A stretch of DNA of 64,000 nt from Ulva prolifera (Eukaryota > Chlorophyta > Ulvophyceae > Ulvales > Ulvaceae), in the NCBI GenBank assembly GCA_023078555.1, contig CM041201.1, positions 1,681,713-1,745,712 of the forward strand, given 5' to 3'. Below, piece after piece: positions 55,418-64,000 of the stretch. The notes below the pieces were generated by a model. That model saw only the letters and a program-made list of their open reading frames with translations, was not told where the DNA came from and ran no database searches. A program made the position numbers and the translations under genes. Each line of letters begins with the position of its first letter. The first letter of the stretch is position 1.

Positions 55418-56897
55418 TGTATGTATGCATGATTACATAGCCGTATCCATTTGGACATTGACAACTCCGAAATCCGGGACCGAAAGAGGCATCCAAGCAA
55501 CATGCTGCCGCAAACTCTGACTTGCGCCACAGAATGCAACAACACGAGCCAATTCACCGAGAGGGGACGGGCGATTTGCAACACCCGACACCCCAGCATC
55601 ACCACCAACACCATCAACACCGACAATAAGAACAACCGCTACATCAGACCACGAAACACCAGAGGCACTGTCATAAGGACCTGGCCGTGCGAGCAACTGC
55701 TCACCAAAACCGCAACGGCGGAGACATGCCGATCACGATATGCCACTGGGACAGGTGGCAGAACTGCCCCGATGGGTGCACGTGCGATGTAGGATGTGAA
55801 GACATCAGCAGCACGTGAATATTCCAAATGCTTTTCACTACGGTGCCTACACAAGAAAGGAGACAGACCAGAACGAGCAGACATTAGCACACGCACAAGA
55901 CCGGGCTCAACGGAGTCCATAAACGGGGCTAGTGACCCTAGTTCGTGTGTTATCACACCACGCAACCACTCTCCAGTGACCTTATTGTCGCGACCACGCT
56001 TCTCAAATCGTTGTTCAAGGTATGCCAACCACATGACAGCCACGACCTTCTCACGGGTAAGATTTGAGTACGTGATTGTGAGAGGGCTTTGTTTGGACGG
56101 CTGATCATGCATGCCGAGACGTTTGGACACCCTGGGTGGCCCACGTCGGCGGCGATGCTCAGGCTCGGGTGGAGCCTGTATGGCAAGTCTGATGTGCGCA
56201 TATCGTTTCAGTTCTGCCGCAATGGCCGTGATGCGGGAATGAAAGTCCCCGCCCACCCCCCTGCCCCCGTTGAGAGTGACCCCGAATCGCGGTGGATTCC
56301 ACCGCAACCGGGAATCGCTCCGCCCCCATGTGTGTCAGCTTTGCGTACCAGCAAATTTTAGCTGCCTTGATCATTGAGCTCACAGGCAGGAGGCCCGTGT
56401 CGGAAAAAAGAATCTCCTCCCTGCAATCGAACTGGTGCAGACCAAACACCATGCGGATTGCCTTTTTACAGATGGTATCAAGTTTGTCGAGTTCAGTTTT
56501 TGGGCCAATCCAGACCTCAGCCCCATACAAAGCAGGAGTATATATGAACGCATAAACGAGGCGGAGCCGGGCGGTCACCGGGAGGTAGTGGCAACGCAGC
56601 ACTGGCCGCCACGCGCCAAGTGCCTCGTTCATCTTTGCGCGTACATGATGCATATGTTCAGACCAAGAGCCATTTGACTGGAAACAAACACCCAAGTATT
56701 TGTAGGTGTGAACAGTCTCCAACTGCGACCCCCGCAGCTGGAAGACATTTGGTGCGCCGCCCTGCGGCTGATTGAACACCATAGTTTTAGACTTCAACAC
56801 ATTTGGTAAGGAGCGCCATTGAAACAACCATTTATCGATTGTATCAATATGCCCCTGAAGCCCTGCCGGTGTCAAGGACATTGCATTGACATCATCT
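55418..56897 (-). mobile_element. 5'-truncated LINE in an intron of element 2
   Basis: It is flanked by CAAATGTA at 55410-55417 and 56898-56905, an 8-bp duplication. On the minus strand it starts inside the RT catalytic box (DDVNAMSLT) and ends in a short (ACAT)n tail at 55412-55430. It lies between the exon ending near 56955 and the exon starting at 55382, so it enlarges an intron without cutting an exon. Confidence 0.8.
55433..56896 (-). pseudogene. LINE reverse transcriptase C-terminal part
   Basis: This is the region after the catalytic DD: GLQGHIDTIDKWLFQWRSLP, then KSKTMVFNQPQ, TYKYLGVCFQSNGSWSEHM and YGAEVWIGPKTELDKLD (thumb and connection of LINE RTs). The frame shifts near 56230 into VMWLAYLEQRFEKRG and VLMSARSGLSPFLCRHRSE, and again near 55660. 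Promoter, endonuclease and most of the RT are missing. Confidence 0.75.
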
Positions 56898-59354
56898 CAA
56901 ATGTAGCCAAGATGGACGAAAGAGGGTAACCTGAAGAGCAGCCCAAACCGAGTCCTCCTCTGGACACAGTATCACTGCCTTGCAAGGTTTCCGAAATCCC
57001 ACAAAGGCTGTCCACCCCAGCTGCACTCCGTCCAGCAATGTTCGGATACCCCGCACACCGCACTTGTCACACCCTCTGATACCTGTATGGCCCGTTGTGA
57101 GCGCCCATATTCGTCTTGCAGGTGTATCCGCAAATCCAAAAACAATGACTGGGAATACGCGACGCCACTTTTTTCTGTGGCTGTCCCACACCCGGATTGG
57201 ATCCCCTCGAATAAACTGCTTACCTACAGAGAATGTGCAGACTGCCCCGCTATGTCAATGTTTCGACAATGTAGAGGCAACCATGTGATAGGTGCATGCA
57301 AGACGCTACGCAAATCAATCAGCACCCCCTTGTTGGTTCATTTACCTTCTCTGTCAGTCTGAGTCCATGGCTCGTGGCATTTGAATCGATCAAGAATGAT
57401 CGACATGATTTCAGACAAATCTGAAGGCTCCTTCGGGCCTCCAATTAAGGCAAGAGCGTAGCAGGCCAAATCTGTGTGGCACAAAAAAGCAGGCAAATCG
57501 AGGCACTTCAGCCCAATGACTGTGGTAGTATCCCTTCCATGCCCATGCAACTGCACGCCATCAACGAACAGAGCAAACAACAGTGTAAGGGTGTCACCCG
57601 CCCCGGTCATGACCTCGTCGCTTGGATCCGTGTCCACAGGCTCATGTAAGGGATCTCTGTAAGGAGCTGCTGGTGCTGCCTCAGCAGGTGGATGCATAGG
57701 TACAGCACCAACGACGGGAACCTCAGACTGCGTCAGACTACTATCCAAAGCAGAAAGAGCGCGGCCATGTGCCTCATCCAGTTGCTGGTAGAGAGGCGAG
57801 TCCAGCATGGCTCGTGACCTCATACCGGCAAAACGAGCAAACTGATCTGCTCTGAACAAGTGGCTCACCACATCTTCAACTTTGAGCACATAAGCACTGC
57901 ATGCCACAAATAAATACTAAAACGCATGTTGCCCGCCTCGACACGTGTGTAGGGAAGTGCATACAGTAGCATCGGATTGAGGTGGGATTAGAGACACGCA
58001 CCTCCGGACTGCCTGCAGCTGTTTATTTCGCTTCTGAAAACGTGGATTTCCACACCGCTTGCATCTTTCGCCTTGTCTCTGATGGCGTTGCGTCGGAGGC
58101 AACTGTCGCCCGAAAACAGTGGGACACTGCCCGTTGTCACACATATCCCACGAGTACTCGTCTGGCTTTTGCAAGCACAGTACACCATTGATGATGTGCT
58201 CGGACCTACACATACATGGACCCACGTCTCGTGAACGGACTTGCCAATTTAAGTAAATCATCGAGACGGGTAATGATGTACAACGACAATTGCACCCAGA
58301 TTGTCACAGCGGAGGGACACCACCTATGTATCATGTTGTTTTCATCTACACAAAATCCCCCCAGTGACAGCATTCTACAAATTGTGTCCAAACAAGTCCC
58401 AGTCATCCCCCCGCGCAACTTGAGCGATGCGAGACAAAAGCAAGCTTGTCGTACTGTTACTGTAAAACCCGCTGCCACAGGCTCATCAGCATTCTGCTGA
58501 TACCAACGGACGGTGCGTGCCTTCGGCACTGCAAGAGCTGGATCCAACTGTTGAAGTTTCAGAGTGTCCATACGACAGGCCAACTCAGCTGTCAGCATCT
58601 CCATGGAAAGGTCTGATCCTGCACACAAACCAGACGCACGGGCATCACGCAGAAGATCATCGACACCTGAACCCCCACCAGCCCTCCAGTCATCAACGGC
58701 AAATCTGACAAAGTCCTCAATATCCTGCATCCAAGAACAGAGCATGGTGCGCTGGCAAGTGGATCAAACCCCACCCTTGGCTATCTGGGCATGAGCGTGT
58801 TAATCCCACGGATAAACACATAGCTTTGGTAACACGAAAGGGCGTACGGCGTTGATGAAGTTGTCAGTGTCATCAATGTATGGGTGTACGGGTAGAGAGC
58901 CGTCAGTGGGACTGTCGTCAACCTCCCAATGCGGAATCGTATCATCCTCATCATCTGATGGCAGATCCGGACATTGCGATGTCACCAGATCAACCAACTT
59001 CGGCTCTTCTCCGTGTTCAGAGTCTGAAGTGTCGTCTACTTCGGGTTCATTGATCGGATTGGGGCTGTTAGGCATATCCGGCAGTTCCAATGCCTCTGCA
59101 GGTGGCGACGACTCTGTCTCGGCAGGCTTCGGAGGTGCAACGTACCGGCAGAAAGTTGGCGTTACTTCATTTGGAACAGGGTAAAAAGAAGTTACCCCAG
59201 CTTCGCGAGCGAGTTGCGCCTGCTCTTGGTGATTCGGATTACGCAGATGCCTGCTCAAGTTTTTCGTGAAGCGACACGGTTTATCACAAACAGAACAGAA
59301 ACACCAATCGTGGTCCAAGGCTACGAAGAAATCTCTGGACCGCTTCTCCGCCAT

Positions 59355-60292
59355 TACTCATGTGGAAGGGTGGCAATCACGGCGATGCTTGCGAGACATG
59401 TGTACATGAACGACGCACCCACAAGGCCAGGGCACGCTGGCACCAATAGTACCGATTGCAGTGTCATCGAAATCAATAGCAAAGAGTGACGGTGGCTTCG
59501 TACGCCACGGGAACCTTGGTTGCATAAACGCAAAGTATCCTACGTATCGCGCCATCGCCACAGCCCCGGACGCCACCGGTATGCCCGCTTAATCGCCAGG
59601 CATGGCCATCGATCGGGCCTACCAGAGTTCGATAACATACAGCACTTGCAAGAAGGTCTTACTCACTCCAGAGGGTTCTGGTATCTGCTCCTGCCTGGAG
59701 TGATCGGCCGGAACGCAAACGCTACTAACGCACTTAGTAACGGAGTAGTGCACGCTTGACTCAAAGCCATATCCGACAAAGCCGTGTATGTGGCCACGCA
59801 TACTTACTGTAGTATTACGACGGGGCCCCAACCACATGTAACTCACATGGGTATGGCGCACCCATATTCACGGCGCACCGAGCGGGTGGGGCTTCAGCCC
59901 GTGTGCAGTTGAGGCAAACGTGCTCACGTGGGACACTTATGGCTTGAATTGAGTCTAATATATAAGAAATGATAATAAGGAGGCACTGCATCCCAGTTTA
60001 GCATCTTGGCAGCCCAGTTCCCATGTGGAACACCTGCTGGCACCTCACCCAGACGTCCGGCGCACCCCAAGAGTGTGCCTCAAGTGCACCTGGTACTTGC
60101 CACCTCCACACTACACGATCATACACCTAGGCAATCGATGCTCAAGCACTGCATGTCCACACCGTACACTCATAAACACTATCACAGCAGTAACGGAGGT
60201 CTTTCACGGAATATATTTATTGGATCACCTTTGTGTGGATCACCCAACCATGTGGACCACCTGGGTGAGTCATGTCCACCGTAGCTCCTGTG
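59355..60292. repeat. element 2 right subterminal region
   Basis: Non-coding 5' flank of the transposase. Family motifs GGCGCACC occur at 59866, 59881 and 60061, and the region ends in the right terminal repeat at 60292. Confidence 0.55.
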
Positions 60293-60627
60293 CTGGAGCT
60301 GCTATATGCTTGCGGCGGCGGCGATCCGCGCACTGTTTCACCTCTTGACATCTTTGCAAGGATGGTGTGGCCAACATGACAAAGTGTGCGATGCCATAGG
60401 ATGGCATTGTCGGAGTGGGACATGTTGGCAGCATGTATGTCAAGACCGGAGCCCGAGAGCATGGGCTTGCATCGCACCTCGTAGCGACCATTTGTGAAAG
60501 GCCCTACCAATAGCTCTGTACGCGGATCCTTGAGGATGATTTTGTTGTTTTGGCCAGTGTGGGACAAACCTACTTCGTCTGCACGGCTGGGAGAGATGAG
60601 CTTATGCTGTATAGTGGGGACGAGCAA
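60293..60627 (-). pseudogene. copia GAG-pre-integrase domain
   Basis: The frame has NAILWHRTLCHVGHTILAKM, the LWH-x-x-x-x-H signature of the domain between protease and integrase. A second frame (RRRRKHIAAP) connects across the element 2 insertion to the CTPCDEGK zinc residues at 36154. One frameshift lies between the two. Confidence 0.75.
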
Positions 60628-60639
60628 GACGCGTTTGCA

Positions 60640-61050
60640 ATGAGAGTGACTTGGTCACCATGATGGTTGGTCAGCAGCACGGTGCCTTCGGCAGTACGGT
60701 GACGTCGGATGTCTGCTTGTTGGCAACGGTGCACTTGTAACTGAAGGGCTTGGCATCATGGAGAATGGCGGGGTCATTTACCATGTGGTTAGTCGAAGCT
60801 TAGTCGAATAACCACTTGGTCTTGTCAGTTGCAACCTTGTTTGCAGCGATGCAAACAAATGTACTGGTGTGGTTGGCATAGGAGCCACGGCCATGACCTC
60901 TGCCTTGGCCTCTACCTCGGCCACGGCCTCTGCCACGGCCTCTGCCTTGCTTGTACCCCGGGATCACTCCGCGCTGCTTTCATTTTTCAATTTGAAATAT
61001 TGAAGGATATGATGACCCTTGTGGTGGCAGTAGTCACACTATGCTAAGAA
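60640..61050 (-). pseudogene. copia nucleocapsid and protease region, degenerate
   Basis: CDYCHHKGHHILQYF is a zinc knuckle in which the fourth ligand (Cys) is replaced. It is followed by a GYKQGRGRGRGRGRGQGRGH tract and by KWLFD-stop-ASTNHM, a copia protease motif in which the residue after the active-site Asp is now a stop codon. Both changes argue that this copy cannot make a working Gag-Pol. Confidence 0.6.
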
Positions 61051-61261
61051 CTACCCGCCTGGTAAGCCTTGGACTGCAAAGTGCTACCGGTGGTGCGTGG
61101 TGCAACTTCTTGTAAAACGTACCACGAAGATTCTTTGTCACATCCGCGAATGTGGGCAGCTATGCTTGGGCTGCAATTGCTTGCGCCCATGAAGTATGTG
61201 AGGATTCATGTTGGGCTGCAAGGAAGACTAGAACAAATACTTCTTCTTTTAGTATCTGTGC

Positions 61262-61854
61262 TTATGCTAGTTCAGCTCGGAGCTGCTTTGCTCTCGTAAT
61301 GAAATGATCGAGTGACTCATCTGCAGACTTGCAGAAGGTTGGCTTCGATATAAAGCCATCTTCCGTGCTGCGCTCACACCTGAGAACTGCTTCTTCCGGG
61401 CATCCCATATCTCTTTCGCAGTAGCTGACGTGCTGAAAATATGTAATAGGTTGTCGTAGACGTTGCATGAGATTGCAAGCCGGGCAGCATTCTTGATCGA
61501 CTCTGTGCCTTCCTCCTCTGTGACTTCCTTCCAGCAATTGACGCTGTGCAGCGACAGCTCCATACGATGGAACCATTGGATTGCATTGGTCGGAGTTGGA
61601 TCTAAGCCCAACCTCACATCTTTGATGTTCATCGCAGTGGATCCGGAAAGAGGCGACAAGCGGTTTTGTGTGCATATGCAAGTGATGTTTGAAATTAAAA
61701 TTGCTTCGGATGTCAAGGCGGTGGACGGGGTGGAGTACATGCAAGATGTGATGAAAGAGAACGAAGCAAACAACATCCGAATCCATGTCGAGGTGTGCGG
61801 TGTTTGCAGACGAGTGATGTTGTTATCTGTGTAGATCCGCGCCTTTGATGACAA
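61262..61854 (-). pseudogene. copia Gag
   Basis: The likely start is within the frame at MNIKDVRLGLDPTPTNAIQW. The gag core has FHRMELSLHSVNCWKEV, ARLAISCNVYDNLLHIF and SATAKEIWDARKKQF, the pattern of the copia gag domain (UBN2-type). The frame shifts near 61400, continuing as CKSADESLDHFITRAKQLRA. Upstream sequence is 5' leader; a CATCAAAGG word near 61848 could be a degenerate primer-binding site. Confidence 0.7.
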
Positions 61855-62712
61855 AATTCACCGTCGAGCGTGCAATTGGGTATGTGTTCAAGAATCACCT
61901 CAGCAGCAGCTTACGGGCTGTTCATTTGGCGAACATGACGCAGCCGGAAGGCAGGGACTTTGCCGCCGCTTACCAGCAGATTCCGGGCATAACGTGAACC
62001 AGAAGAAGGTCGAGCTGGCACCCTTCAGATATTTCTTGCTTGTGCAGAAATGGGAGCAAGCAAATATATACCCCATGAACGGTATTATGAATATGTTTCA
62101 TGTTGTGCGGATCATGTTGCTGACCATGCACTATGCGTTGTCCTACAAGTGGGTTTCCGGGAGTGCAAGTCACGGTGCTCCAGTTGCTACAGCAGAAGCA
62201 ATGCGGCGTATTGATTTCTTGCTGCGCCGCCGTGAGAACGTCAAACAAATTTTATGTCGTGTGTGCCATGACTGCTGGCAAGTGTGGACCTGACACGGCA
62301 GCCAGTGATGCACTGCCAAACAGCAAACGGCGTTCTGATACGATGTCGGCGCAAGATACAATGTGGTGTGCTCACCATTTCCACGCACACACCATGGTGC
62401 ACAGAGCACAACACTCTGGCTCTGTGGAGCTCAGATCTACCAAATCATCCACACCATCGCATCATACTATACCATAGGATGTGTGGTGCTCTCACACGAC
62501 TGCGTACGCGTCGTGTCACGCATCATGCCAGGCATCTGCCTGCATGCGTGTGTGTTGACTCGTTTTCCTGAGTCTTCATTGTCCGTCTCACGTGTGCATG
62601 CAACACTAATAGAGGACAATCAGAATATGAGGCAGCCACTGCTGCACCTCACATTTGACTACAATAGTAGCATGACTCATTCTCACAGCCCAGAGAAGTC
62701 TTTGCTGCCACA
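61855..62712. other. no firm gene; possible short coding segments on the plus strand
   Basis: No copia 5' LTR was found here. Plus-strand readings IGYVFKNHLSSSLRAVHLAN (about 61876-61935) and VAPFRYFL-like 61994-62293 are protein-like but match nothing I know. A relic of another element is possible. Confidence 0.3.
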
Positions 62713-62763
62713 ATGGGTGCACCTGTCACCACGCTGCTGCCCGTAGGCGCATGCATTGTGACA
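62713..62763 (+). repeat. 51-bp repeat, second copy
   Basis: Partner of 25418-25468. It lies 41 bp before the 337-bp repeat shared with element 3. Confidence 0.6.
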
Positions 62764-62803
62764 GAGTTGTCCTCAAACATCTAGATCTTAGACTCCTAGT
62801 TCT

Positions 62804-63140
62804 CAAGTACCGGCGAGAGTTTGACAGGTGCAACATCATACACCTGCCTGTCGATTCTGACAACTGTGAAGTGATTTGCAGGTCTGGTGGCAACGGGAGG
62901 TCAGCCACTGTCGGCCGAGGCATGGCTAGGCGGGGGCGGGCAGCTAGCCGCACATCATCCCGGGCAAAAGTGATTCCACGGATGCTCGACCATGCTTTCA
63001 GCTCTGTTGGCTGAGCATGCAGTAGATGAGGCATGTAGTTGTGGTTCAGACCGTTCAAGTTTGCGTGGGTGGAGGTCATCCTCACAAAATATGGTCGATC
63101 CTGTTAATAAAATTATAACTTTGGTACCTGGCCCCACCGC
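62804..63140. repeat. 337-bp repeat, second copy
   Basis: Gap-free match to 32804-33140 in element 3 at about 87% identity. It is directly followed by a transposase fragment, which ties the repeat to the CACTA-like family. Confidence 0.8.
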
Positions 63141-63144
63141 TTGG

Positions 63145-63265
63145 TGATGTCGTTTGGATACAGAACGTTGCACTTCTCCCTAAGGATGAGGTTCCAGAAA
63201 TCCTGGCAAACACTGTATAAGACTGTATGTGAAACCGGGCAATGGTAAAACACATCTGATGAACT
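63145..63265 (-). pseudogene. fragment of a third CACTA-like transposase copy
   Basis: The minus strand reads DVFYHCPVSHTVLYSVCQDF then WNLI and YPNDITKR. This matches exon 8 of the element 1 and 2 transposases (FVEPVSHSILYALVRNFLEL ... LPRNLKDR) residue by residue in the key positions. It is a short relic joined to the 337-bp repeat. Confidence 0.65.
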
Positions 63266-63528
63266 GTGGGACGGTGCAAAGCTCATGATCTAGGCCCGGG
63301 GGGGGTCTTGAGCTTCTGTAGTTACATGCGTAGGCCTCGGAAAACACACATCAGACACGGGGCACACGAGGCATAACTATAGCTCATTACTGGCGGGCTC
63401 CTTGGGCAGGCTAGGGCAGTACATTTAGCACAGGGTGACGTCTCTAGTGCAAGCGGCACCCTGGTATATACATCCGCACAGTGGCTACTAGAGACGCCTG
63501 AAAGGCTGTTCATCCTCTCCCCCTTGCG

Positions 63529-64000
63529 CTAAGAGCTACACTTGCTGAGTGTGCTATACAGAGTCGTAGCATCACAGGCAGCGGTGAGGGAGGGCGCAAC
63601 ATCAAGATGCCTTGTGTGGAGCTCCTTCTCGCTGAGCCATAGGTTGTAGTGAGAATCCAGGTGCTTGAACCTGACGCGATACTGGAAGCTTGGCCGTCCA
63701 TGAGCTGGAGGGCGACCTCGCGCACGGGCACGCTCGACTAGTGTCTCTGTGGGCCGGTCGGGATCTCCAACTGGGATGAAATTGTCGTCGTCATGTTGCA
63801 GTGGGGTTGAGGATGGCTGGACATAAGGTCTCAGCAAATCAGCATTCACTGAGTTACTAGGATGGGAAAACTTCGAATCAAAATCATCATCGTACACATA
63901 CGGCGTCGCCATTGAGACAATCCTGAAAGGTCTTACAAAGCTAGGTTCAAACTTCTTGTTCAGTGCATCACGAGGCAGGTGTTCAGAAGAAACAGAAACA
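63529..64000 (-). pseudogene. gypsy integrase C-terminus and chromodomain-like region, cut by the window edge
   Basis: The frame is open from the window edge: NKKFEPSFVRPFRIVSMATP (GPF/Y-like module with Arg for Gly), YVYDDDFDSKFSHPSNSVNA, LLRPYV. A chromodomain-like segment follows (FQYRVRFKHLDSHYNLWLSE), and the stop is at 63529. It is a different family from the gypsy at 8988-15957. Upstream domains lie outside the window, so intactness is unknown. Confidence 0.65.

Larger units (their letters stand above)
53125..59354 (-). pseudogene. element 2 transposase, frameshifted
   Basis: Same domain order as element 1. The C2H2 finger exon is at 59354-58800 (CSVCDKP ... H ... H, start MAEKRSRDFFVALD). 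The next exons start with DIEDFVRFAVDDWRAGGG, then CDNGQCP ... CKRCGNPRFQKRN. The core exon 57907-57338 has LFALFVDGVQLHGHGRDT, and the 57191-56950 exon has TTGHTGIRGCDKCGVRG. After the LINE-bearing intron come exons at 55382, 55095, 54815, 54490 and 53840. Exon junctions and phases match element 1 at most positions. At least two frame breaks are seen: in a G-run near 55205-55215 and near 53575. The end of exon 1 could not be joined cleanly. It is probably inactive unless the breaks are sequence errors. Confidence 0.75.
36155..60292 (-). mobile_element. element 2: CACTA-like two-gene transposon carrying nested element 1 and a LINE
   Basis: The ends match each other: left CACAGAAGCTACGCGAAAGT, right (complement) CACAGGAGCTACGGTGGACA. 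It is flanked by CT on both sides (36153-36154 and 60293-60294), and the host copia reconnects when it is removed. Gross length is 24,138 bp; without element 1 and the LINE it is about 11.5 kb, close to element 1 itself. Minus-strand gene order is transposase (59354-53125) then second gene (about 51694-37607). GTGCGCC motifs are clustered near 36175-36200 and 59866-60065. The transposase has at least two frameshifts. Confidence 0.85.
28638..61854 (-). mobile_element. Ty1/copia retrotransposon, degraded and split by nested elements
   Basis: Read on the minus strand from 61854 to 28638, the domains occur in the copia order: gag, zinc knuckle and RG tract, protease, GAG-pre-integrase, integrase, RT, RNase H, LTR. 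Element 2 (36155-60292) and element 3 (31228-35807) interrupt it. Removing both leaves about 4.5 kb, the usual copia size. Each removal, with one copy of the 2-bp target duplication, reconnects the neighbouring domains. The frame is broken by several stops and shifts. No 5' LTR was found to the right of gag. Confidence 0.85.

Noticed and set aside
59865..59920. GGCGCACCGAGCGGGTGGGGC... considered as the right end of element 2
   Set aside because: It begins CACACGGG rather than CACAG, has no matching left end, and the copia sequence does not resume there. The end at 60292 matches the left end at 36155 and restores copia.
1..64000. tRNA, rRNA, CRISPR arrays, riboswitches
   Set aside because: No cloverleaf with an intact T-arm word, no conserved rRNA segments, and no regularly spaced repeats were seen. 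The window is eukaryotic, so bacterial regulatory sites were not expected.

Overview
The window is eukaryotic nuclear DNA. The first host gene has GT-AG introns whose phases agree, several transposon genes are spliced, and most of the sequence is nested transposable elements. There are no bacterial operons, rRNA genes, CRISPR arrays or recognisable tRNA genes. GC-rich host exons, a Core-2/I-branching (GT14-type) glycosyltransferase and this mix of elements would fit a large, repeat-rich algal genome, perhaps a green alga. That taxonomic guess is inference only.

Positions 1-8987 are host-like and GC-rich: an ankyrin-repeat exon (about 1237-2285), a well-supported spliced GT14-family gene (5219 to about 7535) and one strand-ambiguous open region (7592-8254). 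Positions 8988-15957 hold a complete Ty3/gypsy chromovirus with a 5-bp target duplication (GAAGG). Its LTRs differ at one position, but its coding frame carries two stops and two frameshifts, and its 5' LTR is split by a younger 5'-truncated non-LTR element with a 15-bp duplication. Positions 15958-28637 are sparse: a 1,776-bp hAT-type element with 18-bp inverted ends and 8-bp duplications (21535-23310), and a spliced, unrecognised minus-strand gene (about 23960-27490).

From 28638 to about 61854 lies one degraded Ty1/copia element on the minus strand, expanded from about 4.5 kb to 33 kb by insertions. Element 3 (31228-35807) splits its integrase. Element 2 (36155-60292) splits the stretch between the GAG-pre-integrase region and the integrase. 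Element 1 (38959-50083) sits inside an exon of element 2, and a LINE fragment (55418-56897) sits in an intron of element 2. Elements 1 to 3 form one family: ends begin CACAG, target duplications are 2 bp (CT/AG), and GTGCGCC motifs cluster near the ends. I call them CACTA-like (EnSpm-like). Elements 1 and 2 carry the same two-gene layout on the minus strand: a large multi-exon transposase, then a second gene with an acidic middle and a Lys/Arg-rich tail. In element 1 the transposase can be assembled from ten exons with every splice phase compatible (1,248 codons), so element 1 may still be autonomous. Element 2 is frameshifted.

Positions 61855-64000 hold relics: a 337-bp repeat shared with element 3, a fragment of a third transposase copy, and the integrase C-terminus with a chromodomain-like segment of another gypsy element running off the window edge. 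The inferred order of events is copia, then elements 2 and 3 into copia, then element 1 and the LINE into element 2. The gypsy insertion and the LINE in its LTR look recent.
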